Both the position numbers and the translations under genes were made by a program. Positions 26,233-35,299 of a DNA stretch of 64,000 nt are shown here, one piece after another. The number at the start of each line of letters is the position of its first letter. Position 1 is the first letter of the stretch. The notes under the pieces are model-generated. The model saw only the letters and a list, made by a program, of their open reading frames with translations, did not search any database and was not told the origin of the DNA. This DNA is from Streptomyces avicenniae (lineage in GTDB: Bacteria > Actinomycetota > Actinomycetes > Streptomycetales > Streptomycetaceae): positions 208,264 to 272,263 of the forward strand of contig NZ_JOEK01000008.1 of assembly GCF_000719135.1 (NCBI RefSeq), read 5' to 3'.

Positions 26233-27864
26233 TCAGCTGTCGCCGCGCGGGGGGACGGGCCCGGCCGCGCGTGCCGCGACGCTACGGTCCCCCGCCGCCC
26301 CGGGGCAAGCGGACTCCCCGGCCCGGTCGGCGCCGTGGAGCGCGGGTCCTTGCAGGCCGCGCGGCAGGCGCCGGGCGGCGACGGCGCCCGCGAGCAGGAG
26401 GACGGCGCTGACCACCAGGGTGACCTTCATGCCGTGGACGAACGCCTCGCGCGCCGCCTGCCGCAGGGCCTCCCCCGTCCCGCCGCCGACGTCGGACGCC
26501 ACCGTGTACGCCTCGCCCAGCGAGTGCCCCGCGGCGGCGCTGTCCGTCGGCGAGACGCCCTTGAACCGCTGGACGGCGGGCCCGTACACCGCGTTCATGA
26601 TGCTGCCGAGCACGGCGATGCCGAGCCCGGCGCCGAACTGGTACGCCGTCTCGCCGATGGCCGCCGCGCCGCCCGCCTGCCGCACGGGCACGTCGTTCAG
26701 CATCGACTCGTAGGAGGCGAACAGCGTCGTCTCCAGGCCGAAGCCGAGCAGGACGAAGCCGGTGACCATGAGGAGCGGCCGGTCGTGGTCGTCCAGGGAT
26801 ATGAGCACCAGGACGGCCACCGCCGTCAGCACGAACCCGGCGGCCACCATGCGGCGCGGCCCCAGGGCGTCCAGCAGGCGCGAACCGGCGAGCCCGGCGG
26901 CGATCGCGGCGACGCTGAGCGGCAGCAGCCGCAGGCCCGTCTCCAGCGGCGAGAGACCGAGGACGAGCTGGAGGTACTGCGCCGCCACGAGCGCCAGGCC
27001 GACGAGCGCGAGCACCGTCAGCACGATGCAGCCGACCGCCGTGCCGAACGCGGGCCTGGCGAACGCCGCCAGATCAACCAGCGGTTCAGGCAGCCGCCGC
27101 TGGCGCCGCGCGAACAGGACGAGCAGCAGCGCGCCGCCGCCCGCCGCGAGCACCGTGCCCGCGGTGAACAGGTCGCCGCCGCCCGCCCGTTTGACCGCGA
27201 GGATCACGGAGAACAGCCCGGCGGCGGCCATCAGGGCGCCCGTCACGTCCCAGGGGCCCGTGCGGTCGCCGGTGGACTCGGGCAGCAGCGCGCGGGCCGC
27301 GGGCAGGCAGACGGCCATCAGGGGCAGGTTCACGAGGAAGACCGAGCCCCACCAGAAGTGTTCGAGCAGCACGCCGCCGACCAGCGGGCCGAGCGCGGCG
27401 CCCACGGCGGCCACGGCGCTCCACACGCCGATGGCGAGGGCGCGTTCACGTCTGTCGGGGAAGACCTGGCGGAGGATGGACAGCGTGGCGGGCATGATCA
27501 TCGCCCCGCCGACGCCCAGCAGCGCGCGGGCGGCGATCAGCACACCGGCCCCGGAGGCGTACGCGGCGGCGGCGGACGCGAGCGCGAAGCAGCCGTAGCC
27601 GATCAGCAGCACGCGGCGGCGGCCGACACGGTCGCCGAGCGTGCCGAAGAGGATGAGCAGCGACGCGCACACCAGGGGGTAGGCGTCAACGATCCACAGC
27701 AGTTCGACGCCGCTGGGCCGCAGGTCCTCGCTGACGGCCGGGACGGCGACGTGCAGCACCGTGGCATCGACGGCGACGACCAGCAGGCTCACGCAGAGCA
27801 CGACGAGGACCGTCCAGCGGTTCACGGCGCGGGAGCGGACTCCGGGCGGGGCGATCCCGGACAT
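26233..27864 (-). CDS. MFS drug-efflux transporter, DHA2 (14-TMS) family
   Basis: The 543-aa membrane protein has about 14 hydrophobic segments. The motif A loop is FGTLGDRVGRRRVLL after TM2, LDxT-like motif D appears as VAVDATVLHVAVP in TM1, and motif C-type GAALGPLVGGVL in TM5 marks an antiporter of the EmrB/QacA group. The expected function is proton-driven export of a hydrophobic compound; the substrate is unknown. ATG 27864 follows GGAGGAAAGG. No TetR or MarR regulator is adjacent. Confidence 0.88.
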   Translation of the reverse strand: MSGIAPPGVRSRAVNRWTVLVVLCVSLLVVAVDATVLHVAVPAVSEDLRPSGVELLWIVDAYPLVCASLLILFGTLGDRVGRRRVLLIGYGCFALASAAAAYASGAGVLIAARALLGVGGAMIMPATLSILRQVFPDRRERALAIGVWSAVAAVGAALGPLVGGVLLEHFWWGSVFLVNLPLMAVCLPAARALLPESTGDRTGPWDVTGALMAAAGLFSVILAVKRAGGGDLFTAGTVLAAGGGALLLVLFARRQRRLPEPLVDLAAFARPAFGTAVGCIVLTVLALVGLALVAAQYLQLVLGLSPLETGLRLLPLSVAAIAAGLAGSRLLDALGPRRMVAAGFVLTAVAVLVLISLDDHDRPLLMVTGFVLLGFGLETTLFASYESMLNDVPVRQAGGAAAIGETAYQFGAGLGIAVLGSIMNAVYGPAVQRFKGVSPTDSAAAGHSLGEAYTVASDVGGGTGEALRQAAREAFVHGMKVTLVVSAVLLLAGAVAARRLPRGLQGPALHGADRAGESACPGAAGDRSVAARAAGPVPPRGDS

Positions 27865-28194
27865 GGGGCACCTTTCCTCCGCGCGGACGGTGTCCCCGCC
27901 ACCGCGGGGGACTCCCGACGGCGCGCGCCGCGCCGGGCACGGTGGTGCGGGCAGATGGTCAGACAGACTACGGCAGCCCGTCACGGGGACAAGGGGCGGC
28001 GTTCACCTGCGGGGCACCGCGCAAAACACCCTTCACCCTCGCGGTAATTGACAGGAACACAATTCCGGGATGCCCCGCATTCGCAAAAACGGGGCGAAGC
28101 CGGGCGGGTGAATTGACGGTCCATACATCACATAGCCATTACGAAGGCGGGGCCGCGCAGGAGGGCTGCTATCACGGGCTGTAATCTTGAAAAA
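27865..28194. other. Divergent intergenic region, MFS / PAP2
   Basis: No gene is supported in these 330 bp. A GCCCCG/CGGGGC inverted repeat (about 28072-28096) and AT-rich patches (28030-28070, 28115-28195) are promoter-like. Nothing specific was recognised. Confidence 0.6.
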
Positions 28195-29163
28195 GTGCGT
28201 ACCGACCGACTCCTCGCCCGCCTCGAACAGGAGCCCGCGCCACCCGACGCGCCGGCTCCTGGGATGAGCCGCACGCGTGCCGCGCTGCTGTGGGCCACCC
28301 TGGGCTTCTACGCGGCCATCGTGGCGGCGGTCCTCAGCACGTCCTGGCTCGTCCGGCTGGACTGGCAGGTGATGCTGTTCCGGCCGTACAAGCAGTGGCC
28401 GGAGATGCACGCGTTCCTCGACTACTTCGTGGTCCTCGGCCAGCGCGGCCCGACCGCCGCCCTGGTCGCGGCGTGGCTCGGCTGGCGCTCCTGGCGGCAG
28501 CGCACCCCGCGCCCGCTGCTGGTGATGGCCTGCGCGCTGCTGCTGCTGAACGTCACGGTGGGCGCCGCGAAGCTCGGCATGGGCCGCGAAGGGCCGCACT
28601 ACGCGACGGTCATGGGCTCGAACGAGATGTTCCTGACCGGCGATATATTTCCCTCGGGCCACACCGCCAACGCCGTGGTGACCTGGGGGATCCTCGCCTA
28701 TCTGGCCACCACGCCCCGCGCCAGGCGCGCCCTTTCCGTGATCGCCGCCCTGTGCGCGCTCGGCGTCGGCGCCACCACCGTCTACCTGGGCACCCACTGG
28801 GTGAGCGACGTCCTGCTCGGCTGGGCCGCGGGGCTGCTGATCCTCCTGGCGCTCCCCTGGTGCGAACCGCTCATCACCCGTGTCGAGCGGATCGTGCTCG
28901 GGCTGTGGGGCTACGCCCTCGGCGCCGCCTCCCGGCCCCGTGCCGGGGCGCTGCGCCCGCTGGGCCCCACGCCCCGTCCGGTGGCCGCGTCGGCGCGTGT
29001 GGCGGACGAGCAGCGGGCCGTGGCCGGGGAACCCGCGCGCATCGGCGCGATCCGGCTGCGCGCCACGGGGCCGCACGCGCACCCGCACCAGCCGGACCAC
29101 CCGGCGCACCCCGGGCACACGGGCCACCCGGAACACCCGGTGCGGCCGGTGGGGAGCCACTGA
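28195..29163 (+). CDS. PAP2-family membrane phosphatase
   Basis: The 322-aa integral membrane protein has about six hydrophobic segments and the three PAP2 motifs in order: KLGMGREGPH near residue 125, PSGHTANAV near 154, and VYLGTHWVSDVLLGW near 200. Such enzymes dephosphorylate lipid phosphates (phosphatidic acid or undecaprenyl pyrophosphate) at the outer membrane face. The Arg usually found as SR at the start of motif 3 is Thr here (TTVYLGTH), while the catalytic His is kept. The C-terminal 90 residues are a Pro/His-rich hydrophilic tail (HAHPHQPDHPAHPGHTGHPE). GTG 28195 is the start; the ribosome-binding site is weak. Confidence 0.85.
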   Translation: MRTDRLLARLEQEPAPPDAPAPGMSRTRAALLWATLGFYAAIVAAVLSTSWLVRLDWQVMLFRPYKQWPEMHAFLDYFVVLGQRGPTAALVAAWLGWRSWRQRTPRPLLVMACALLLLNVTVGAAKLGMGREGPHYATVMGSNEMFLTGDIFPSGHTANAVVTWGILAYLATTPRARRALSVIAALCALGVGATTVYLGTHWVSDVLLGWAAGLLILLALPWCEPLITRVERIVLGLWGYALGAASRPRAGALRPLGPTPRPVAASARVADEQRAVAGEPARIGAIRLRATGPHAHPHQPDHPAHPGHTGHPEHPVRPVGSH

Positions 29164-29180
29164 CCGGGCCCGCCCCGGTC
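29162..29180. terminator. Convergent terminator hairpin
   Basis: GACCGGG and CCCGGTC form a 7-bp stem with a 5-nt loop; the hairpin spans the PAP2 stop codon and reaches the stop codon of the opposite I78 gene. Confidence 0.5.
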
Positions 29181-29394
29181 AGCCCTGCCAGCAGCGCACC
29201 ACCTCGCCGTCCTGCACGGCCAGGTTGAGCCGTCCCGGCATGAACTCCATGGTGACGATCGCGTCGGGCGCCAGCCTGCGGACCCGGGCCCAGCCCCGGT
29301 CCGTGGCACGGCGTTCGGCGTCGTCGGCGCGCATGCCGACGTAGCTGTCGGGGACGTCCTGCGGCGGCTGCTGCGGTCGCGGTATGGGTGCCAT
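29179..29394 (-). CDS. I78-family peptidase inhibitor-like small protein
   Basis: The 71-aa protein has an N-terminal Pro-rich stretch and the compact inhibitor I78 pattern: DSYVGMRADDAERRATDRGW, RLAPDAIVTMEFMPGRLNLA and DGEVVRCWQG. I78 proteins (Aspergillus elastase inhibitor type) inhibit serine proteases. No signal peptide is present, so it probably acts inside the cell. It lies 5 kb from the two secreted proteases, which may be coincidental. ATG 29394 is used. Confidence 0.68.
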   Translation of the reverse strand: MAPIPRPQQPPQDVPDSYVGMRADDAERRATDRGWARVRRLAPDAIVTMEFMPGRLNLAVQDGEVVRCWQG

Positions 29395-29816
29395 GCGGCC
29401 ACCGTACGGCCTGCGCGGGATCAGCAGGAAGTCCCGGCCGGGCCGGGGAACTGTCACGCTTGTGTCACAGCGGCGGCCCGCGCCACCCGTTCGGCCCAAC
29501 ACCGCCCGGACGTTCACGCACGCCTTCCCCTATTCACCTCCGCGGCAGGAGGGAAGGAATTCACGACGCGCTTCCCGACGCCCCGTGAACACAATTCGCG
29601 ACACCCCGAATTCACCTCCACGGTGAACGGGAGGGACGGCGGGGTTAAACGGTGGTGCCCCCCTCGCGCGGGCGCGGCGGGGGGTGGACGCGACGCCGGG
29701 CAGGATTGACCGCCCCTCGGGCGTGACCCGGGCGCCGCCTTGTCCGTTGAGCACGGGGCACCTCGCCGCCCACGGCGGGGCGCCCGAGATGCCACAGCCC
29801 GAACCGAGGAGCGACA
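29395..29816. other. Intergenic region with TTCAC/GTGAA repeats
   Basis: No gene is supported. An exact 10-mer ATTCACCTCC occurs at 29532-29541 and 29610-29619; TTCACC-n5-GGTGAA (29611-29627) is an inverted repeat, and further TTCAC/GTGAA units lie at 29560-29564 and 29585-29589. They precede the next gene and may be an operator array. Confidence 0.4.
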
Positions 29817-30623
29817 GTGTCCCCCTTGCTCGACGTCAGCGACGACGTACGCGCCGAGATCGGCGACGAAGAAGCCGAACGGCTGCTCGCCGGCGAGAAC
29901 GCCCCGGGCAGCTACGACTGCACCTCCTGCCGGACCCCGGGCAACACCGAGCAGGAGCACACGAGCACGGTGCTGTTCGTCGGGGAGGAGACCGCCGTCC
30001 TGGCCTTCGCCCACGCCTCGTGCATCCCCTCGCAGGTCGTGGCGGTCTCCGAGGAACAGCTCAAGGGGGCCGTGCGGTCGCTGACCGGCGACAGCCCCGT
30101 GGGGAGCGTGCCCGCCCAGGCCCTCGCCCCGGACGGCGCGGACCTCCCGGCCGAGCAGGCCGTCCTCGGCGTGACCTGCGGTCAGATCCTGGTGAACGAG
30201 CAGCTGTTCCCGGCGATCGTCGTGGAGCCGACGGGCCCGATCGCGCGGCCCGGCGCGGACGGGCCTGGCGACGACTTCCTGCCGCTGCTCATCGAGGCCG
30301 GGTTCGTGCCCGTCACCGACGTCGCCTCCCCGCCGCAGAAGCTGCCCGGCTGGTCCGTGCTGGTGGCCATGGGGCAGCTGCACGCGGTGCTCCAGGCCAA
30401 CCCGGGCGGCCAGCCGATCGCCTGGTGGCAGGCCCACCAGCCGCTCGCCGTCACCGACGGCTGGCGTGCCAGCGCCAACCAGCAGAACAACGTGCTGGTG
30501 TACTGCGCGCCGGCCGGTGCGATCGGGCAGCAGCCGCGCGAGGACCTCATGCGGGAGGCCCTGGAGAAGGCGGCGGCGGGCGGGCTCCTCGTGGCGGCGG
30601 CGATGCCGCTCGCGGGCACCTGA
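29817..30623 (+). CDS. Conserved actinobacterial hypothetical protein
   Basis: The 268-aa soluble protein has no recognised domain. Near residue 35 is a CTSCRTPG knuckle followed by HASC at about 66, so a single zinc-binding site is possible. Other segments are VLFVGEETAVLAFAHASC, KLPGWSVLVAMGQLHAVLQ and IAWWQAHQPLAV. GTG 29817 follows GAGGAG at good spacing. It sits upstream of a second unknown gene on the same strand; the 112-bp gap leaves operon status open. I cannot assign a function. Confidence 0.7.
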   Translation: MSPLLDVSDDVRAEIGDEEAERLLAGENAPGSYDCTSCRTPGNTEQEHTSTVLFVGEETAVLAFAHASCIPSQVVAVSEEQLKGAVRSLTGDSPVGSVPAQALAPDGADLPAEQAVLGVTCGQILVNEQLFPAIVVEPTGPIARPGADGPGDDFLPLLIEAGFVPVTDVASPPQKLPGWSVLVAMGQLHAVLQANPGGQPIAWWQAHQPLAVTDGWRASANQQNNVLVYCAPAGAIGQQPREDLMREALEKAAAGGLLVAAAMPLAGT

Positions 30624-30735
30624 GCCCCGTCACCGGGCACGCGGCCCGCGCCGGGAGCCGGGGCGCGGGCCGAGGCGATCGGGTAGAGCGCTCCCGCGCC
30701 CCGCATCCGTCCGACGGCCCGCTCGTTGGAGGGGC

Positions 30736-31104
30736 GTGCACCCATACGACCCTTCCCGACCGCAGCACTCGCCCCGGCACGCGACGACCCGCACCGGGAT
30801 TCCCGGCATGCGGGCGCCGTACGAGCACGCGGTGACGTCGGAGACACCCATCTTCGACGCCCTGTGCGCCGAGTACCGGCGGCTGTTCCGGTCCCTGCCC
30901 GGGGACCGCTCGGGCGAGGAGCATCTGGCGTTCGTCGCCTTCGGCTCGTTCCACGGCGCGCAGCACGGGCACGGCCCCGGCAGCGCACTGGCGGCGTACG
31001 GGTACGGCTACGCGGGGTCGCTCCACGCGCCCGCCGCGCTCGTGCCCGCGGTGCTGCCGTCGCGTCAGGACCCGGGGGCGCACGCCGCGCCGCAGGGCCT
31101 GTGA
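30736..31104 (+). CDS. Hypothetical protein upstream of the der region
   Basis: The 122-aa product starts at GTG 30736 right after GGAGGGG. The core (FDALCAEYRRLFRSLPGDRSG, AFVAFGSFHGAQHGHG) is helical with a Gly/His/Tyr-rich stretch (GSALAAYGYGYAGSLH); the C-terminus is low complexity. There is no signal peptide or known motif. It converges on der, and the very strong hairpin at 31124-31171 separates them. Confidence 0.6.
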   Translation: MHPYDPSRPQHSPRHATTRTGIPGMRAPYEHAVTSETPIFDALCAEYRRLFRSLPGDRSGEEHLAFVAFGSFHGAQHGHGPGSALAAYGYGYAGSLHAPAALVPAVLPSRQDPGAHAAPQGL

Positions 31105-31123
31105 CGCCGTTCGCCGGGGCGGA

Positions 31124-31171
31124 GGGGTATGCGGAAGGGCCGCGCGTGTGCGCGGCCCTTCCGCATACCCC
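31124..31171. terminator. Strong bidirectional terminator (22-bp perfect stem)
   Basis: A perfect 22-bp inverted repeat starting GGGGTATGCGGAAGG with a 4-nt GTGT loop lies between the convergent hypothetical gene and der. Confidence 0.9.
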
Positions 31172-31192
31172 GGGGGCCCTCCCGGGCCCCGC

Positions 31193-32659
31193 CTACTTCT
31201 TGCGCCCGCGCTTCTCGCGCACGCGCACCGACACCTGGATCGGCGTGCCCTCGAAGCCGAACTCCTCGCGCAGCCGCCGCTCCAGGAAGCGCCGGTAGCC
31301 CGCCTCAAGGAATCCTGACGCGAAGAGCACGAACCGCGGCGGACGCGTGCCCGCCTGGGTGCCGAAGAGGATGCGCGGCTGCTTCCCGCCCCGCACCGGG
31401 TGCGGGTGGGAGGCGACGATCTCGCCGAGGAAGGCGTTCAGCTTGCCGGTCGGGACGCGGCTCTCCCAGCCCGCGAGCGCCGTCTCGATGGCGGGCACCA
31501 GCTTCTCCATGTGCCGGCCGGTGCGCGCCGAGATGTTGACGCGCGGCGCCCACTGGACCTGGACCAGCTCCTGCTCGATCTCGCGCTCCAGGTAGTACCG
31601 GCGCTCGTCGTCCAGCTGGTCCCACTTGTTGTACGCGATCACCAGGGCGCGCCCGGCGTCCACGGTCATCGTGATGATGCGGGTGTCCTGCACGCTGATC
31701 GGCTCGGTGACGTCGATCAGCACGACCGCGGCCTCGGCCTTGCCCAGCGCGGCGGCCGTGCGCAGGGACGCGTAGTAGTCCGCGCCGTCCTGGAGGTGCA
31801 CGCGGCGCCTGATGCCCGCCGTATCGACGAAGCGCCATGTCTCGCCGCCCAGCTCGATCAGCTCGTCCACCGGGTCGCGGGTGGTGCCCGCCATGGGATC
31901 GACGACGACGCGCTCCTCCCCCGCCACCTTGTTCAGCAGCGAGGACTTGCCGACGTTGGGACGGCCGATCAGCGCGATACGGCGCGGGCCGCCGAGCGTC
32001 GTGCCGAACGTCTCCCTGGGCGCGTCGGGCAGGACTTCGAGGACCTTGTCGAGCATGTCGCCGGTGCCGCGGCCGTGCAGCGCGGAGACGGGCTGCGGCT
32101 CGCCGAGGCCGAGGGACCACAGGTAGGCGGCGTCCGACTCGGACGAGGGGCCGTCCACCTTGTTGGCGCACAGCACCACGGGCTTGCCCGAGCGGCGCAG
32201 CAGCCGCACGACGGCCTCGTCCGTGTCGGTGGCGCCGACCGTGGCGTCCACGACGAGGACGACGGCGTCGGCCGCCTCGATGGCGAACTCGGCCTGCGCG
32301 GCGACGGACGCCTGGATGCCGAGGACGTCCTGCTCCCAGCCGCCGGTGTCCACGACCTTGAAGCGGCGGCCCGACCACTCCGCCTCGTACGTCACGCGGT
32401 CGCGGGTCACGCCCGGCCTGTCCTCGACGACGGCCTCACGGCGGCCGAGGATGCGGTTGACCAGCGTGGACTTGCCCACGTTGGGCCGCCCGACGACGGC
32501 GAGGACGGGCAGCGGGCCCGCCGTGGCGGCGGCCAGCTCGCCCGCGATCTCGTCCGCCTCGAAGCCCTCCTCGGCGGCGAGGGCCATGAACTCCTCGTAC
32601 TCGGCGCCCCCGAGGGCACCGAGCGGGGCATCGGTGCCTGGGTGGTTGTGGTCGGTCAT
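31193..32659 (-). CDS. der: Ribosome biogenesis GTPase Der (EngA)
   Basis: The 488-aa protein has two tandem Era-type GTPase domains: G1 [15 protein letters not shown] near residue 57 with DTGG and NKVDG, and a second [16 protein letters not shown] near 235 with DTAG and NKWDQLDD. The C-terminal KH-like domain ([16 protein letters not shown]) binds RNA. Der matures the 50S subunit. The N-terminal 50 residues form an actinobacterial acidic extension. It is the last gene of the cluster that begins at parA. Confidence 0.96.
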   Translation of the reverse strand: MTDHNHPGTDAPLGALGGAEYEEFMALAAEEGFEADEIAGELAAATAGPLPVLAVVGRPNVGKSTLVNRILGRREAVVEDRPGVTRDRVTYEAEWSGRRFKVVDTGGWEQDVLGIQASVAAQAEFAIEAADAVVLVVDATVGATDTDEAVVRLLRRSGKPVVLCANKVDGPSSESDAAYLWSLGLGEPQPVSALHGRGTGDMLDKVLEVLPDAPRETFGTTLGGPRRIALIGRPNVGKSSLLNKVAGEERVVVDPMAGTTRDPVDELIELGGETWRFVDTAGIRRRVHLQDGADYYASLRTAAALGKAEAAVVLIDVTEPISVQDTRIITMTVDAGRALVIAYNKWDQLDDERRYYLEREIEQELVQVQWAPRVNISARTGRHMEKLVPAIETALAGWESRVPTGKLNAFLGEIVASHPHPVRGGKQPRILFGTQAGTRPPRFVLFASGFLEAGYRRFLERRLREEFGFEGTPIQVSVRVREKRGRKK

Positions 32660-32762
32660 GGAGTTCTGTACCTCGTCCGTCGGTGGTGCTGTCTGTCGGT
32701 GGGCCGCGCCGCCGGGGGCGCGGGGAGGGGGCGTGCGCGTGGCCCCCGGTGACCAGTGTCGC

Positions 32763-33413
32763 TCAGCGACCGGTGAGACGGCGGGCGTCCTTCAGGTGCG
32801 CGGTCAGCCGCTCCTGGAGGCGCACGGTGGCCTGGTCGAGCGCCGCCCGCGTACGCCGCCCGCCGGCCCCTTCAGGCGCGGCGGGGAACGGGTCGCCGAA
32901 GACGACGTCGATCCGGCTGCGCAGCGGCGGCAGGCCCGGCAGGAGACGGCCGCGCCGCTCGTTGCTGCCCAGCACCGCGACCGGGACGACCGGCGCCCCC
33001 GAGCGGAGCGCGAAGTACGCGAGCCCGGCGCGCAGGGCGGCGAAGTCGCCCTCGGTACGGGTGCCCTCGGGGAATATCCCCAGAACACCGCCGCCCTTCA
33101 GGATGTCGAGCGCGCCGGTCACGGCCGTGCGGTCCGTGCCGTCGCGGTCCACCCGGACCTGTCCGATGCCGTGCAGGAAGGGACCGAAGGGGCCGACGAA
33201 CGCCTCCTTCTTGACGAGGAAGTGCACCGGCCGGGGCGAGGTGCCGAGCACGACGGGCCCGTCCACGTTGTGCGTGTGGTTGACCGCCAGGATCACGGGG
33301 CCGCCCGGCGGGACCCGCCAGGCGCCCAGCACGCGCGGACGCCAGGCGCCGTTGATGATGCCGATGGCCAGCCGTCTGCCCGTCGCCGCGCCCCTGGCGC
33401 GCGGTTCCGTCAC
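32763..33413 (-). CDS. plsC: 1-acyl-sn-glycerol-3-phosphate acyltransferase (PlsC-like)
   Basis: The 216-aa acyltransferase has motif I NHTHNVD (N-H-x4-D catalytic pair), [17 protein letters not shown], and motif [14 protein letters not shown], followed by [14 protein letters not shown]. It transfers acyl groups to lysophosphatidic acid at the membrane. GTG 33413 overlaps the cmk stop by 4 nt (GTGA), so the pair is coupled. Larger frames covering cmk are not coding. Confidence 0.9.
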   Translation of the reverse strand: MTEPRARGAATGRRLAIGIINGAWRPRVLGAWRVPPGGPVILAVNHTHNVDGPVVLGTSPRPVHFLVKKEAFVGPFGPFLHGIGQVRVDRDGTDRTAVTGALDILKGGGVLGIFPEGTRTEGDFAALRAGLAYFALRSGAPVVPVAVLGSNERRGRLLPGLPPLRSRIDVVFGDPFPAAPEGAGGRRTRAALDQATVRLQERLTAHLKDARRLTGR

Positions 33414-34129
33414 CTCGACCGCCGCTTCCCGTCCACGAGCCGCACGACGCGCTCGATCACCTGATCGAGGGTGAGCTCCGTGGTGTCCACCTCGACGGCG
33501 CCCGTGGCCTGGGCCAGCGGGGACGTGGTGCGGCCCGCGTCGGCGGCGTCGCGCCGGACGAGGTCGGCCCGCGTGGTCGCGACGTCGGCGGCCTCCTTGC
33601 CGGTCAGCTCGGCGCTGCGGCGGGCGGCCCGTGCCTCGGCCGAGGCGGTGAGGAAGATCTTGACGTCCGCGTCCGGCAGCACGGTCGTGCCGATGTCGCG
33701 GCCCTCGACGACGATGCCGCCGCCCGCCTCGGCGGCGATGGCGCGCTGGAGGCCGGTGACGCGCGTACGGACCTCCGGCACGGCGCTGACCGCGCTGACG
33801 GCGGCGGTGACGGCCTGGCCGCGGATCGGGGCGGCGACGTCCGTGCCGTCCACGGTGATGGTGGGGGAACGCGGGTCGGTGCCGGAGACGATGACGGGCT
33901 TGGCCGCCGCGGCGGCGACGGCCGCACGGTCGGCGACGTCGATGCCGTTCTCCAGCATCCACCAGGTCATCGCGCGGTACTGGGCGCCGGTGTCGAGGTA
34001 GGCGAGACCGAGCCGGACGGCGACGGCCTTGGAGGTGCTGGACTTGCCCGTGCCGGAGGGGCCGTCGATGGCGACGATGACGGGGTTCTCAGCCACAGGG
34101 ACAGCCACGGAGGTGCGCACCTTTCTCAC
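33410..34129 (-). CDS. cmk: Cytidylate kinase
   Basis: The 239-aa kinase phosphorylates CMP/dCMP. The P-loop is AIDGPSGTGKSSTSKAVA near residue 20, followed by LAYLDTGAQYRAMTWW, the VVEGRDIGTTVLPDADVKIFL CMP-site region (as VVEGRDIGTTVLP), and the lid arginines in ARRSAEL and RADLVRRDAAD. GTG 34129 gives the longest form; GTG 34120 is possible. It lies in the order tyrA-cmk-plsC-der, which is common in actinobacteria. Confidence 0.94.
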   Translation of the reverse strand: MRKVRTSVAVPVAENPVIVAIDGPSGTGKSSTSKAVAVRLGLAYLDTGAQYRAMTWWMLENGIDVADRAAVAAAAAKPVIVSGTDPRSPTITVDGTDVAAPIRGQAVTAAVSAVSAVPEVRTRVTGLQRAIAAEAGGGIVVEGRDIGTTVLPDADVKIFLTASAEARAARRSAELTGKEAADVATTRADLVRRDAADAGRTTSPLAQATGAVEVDTTELTLDQVIERVVRLVDGKRRSR

Positions 34130-34213
34130 TTACCGGCCCGCGCCTCTGCGGCGCGGCGGGGACGGGACCGGCCGCCCCCCGGGGAAGAAGGGTACCGGTC
34201 CCGCCGGGCGGCC

Positions 34214-35299
34214 CTACTGCCGGATCGGCCAGCCCCGCTGCCGCAGGGCGGCGATGAGACCGGGCGCGGCCGTGGGCTCCACCATGAGCTGGACGAGACC
34301 GGCCTGCTGGCCGGTGGCGTGCTCGATACGGACGTCCTCGACGTTGACCCCGGCGGAACCGGCGTCGGCGAAGATCCTGGCCAGCTCGCCGGGACGGTCG
34401 CTGATGTGGACGGCGACCGTCTCGTACGCCGCCGGTGCGGCGCCGTGCTTGCCCGGCACGCGGTCCTGCCCTGCCCGGCCGCGCCGCAGGAGGTCCTCGA
34501 CCCCGGCGAAGCCCACGTCGCGCTTCGCCTCGTCGGCGGACTCCAGGGCCCGCAGCGAGCGGACGGCCTCGTCCAGGTCACCGGCCAGGGCGGCGAGCAC
34601 GTCGGCGACCGGGCCCGGGTTCGTGCTGAGGATGTCCAGCCACATGCGGGGGTCCGAGGCGGCGACCCGGGTGACGTCCCGCAGCCCCTGGCCGCTCAGC
34701 CGGACCGCGGACTCCGCCGCGTCCTCCAGGCGCGCCGCGACCAGGCTGGAGACCAGCTGCGGCGTGTGGGAGACGAGGGCGACGGCGCGGTCGTGCGCGT
34801 CGGCGTCCATGACGACGGGCACGGCCCGGCACAGCGCGACGAGTTCGAGCGCGAGGTTCAGCACCTCGGTGTCGGTGCCGGGCGTCGGCGTGAGGACCCA
34901 GGGCCTGCCCTCGAACAGGTCGGCGGTCGCGGCCAGCGGCCCCGACCGCTCCTTGCCCGACATGGGGTGCGTGCCGAGGTAGCTGTCGAGGTCGCCGCCG
35001 AGGTCGGCCAGCTCACGGCGCGGGCCGCCCTTGACGCTGCCCACGTCCACGTAACCGCGCGCCGCGCCCCGCCGCTGGAGCGCGGCGAGGGTCCTGGCGA
35101 TGTGGGCGGGGGGCACCGCGACGACGGCCAGGTCCACCGCCCCCGCGGGCGGCTCGTCCGTCCCGGCGCCCAGGGCGGCGGCGGTCTTCGGCTGGTCGGG
35201 GTCGTGGTCCTCCAGGTGCACCCGGACGCCGCGCGCGGACAGCGCGAGCGCCACGGACGTGCCGATGAGGCCCGTGCCGACGACGAGAGCGGTGCGCAT
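34214..35299 (-). CDS. tyrA: Prephenate dehydrogenase with C-terminal ACT domain
   Basis: The 361-aa enzyme oxidises prephenate to 4-hydroxyphenylpyruvate for tyrosine. The NAD-binding motif is VVGTGLIGTSVALAL at residues 6-20; VDVGSVKGG and GTHPMSGKERSGP (catalytic His) follow, then SHTPQLVSSLVAARL. Residues 290-361 form an ACT domain (VAVHISDRPGELARIFADAG) that probably senses tyrosine. The start ATG at 35299 follows the rluB stop TAG directly, so the genes are co-transcribed. Confidence 0.95.
   Translation of the reverse strand: MRTALVVGTGLIGTSVALALSARGVRVHLEDHDPDQPKTAAALGAGTDEPPAGAVDLAVVAVPPAHIARTLAALQRRGAARGYVDVGSVKGGPRRELADLGGDLDSYLGTHPMSGKERSGPLAATADLFEGRPWVLTPTPGTDTEVLNLALELVALCRAVPVVMDADAHDRAVALVSHTPQLVSSLVAARLEDAAESAVRLSGQGLRDVTRVAASDPRMWLDILSTNPGPVADVLAALAGDLDEAVRSLRALESADEAKRDVGFAGVEDLLRRGRAGQDRVPGKHGAAPAAYETVAVHISDRPGELARIFADAGSAGVNVEDVRIEHATGQQAGLVQLMVEPTAAPGLIAALRQRGWPIRQ

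Noticed and set aside
26173..28047. 624-codon plus-strand frame opposite the MFS gene
   Set aside because: Shadow of a gene with clear transmembrane segments; its product is Gln/Arg/Gly low complexity.
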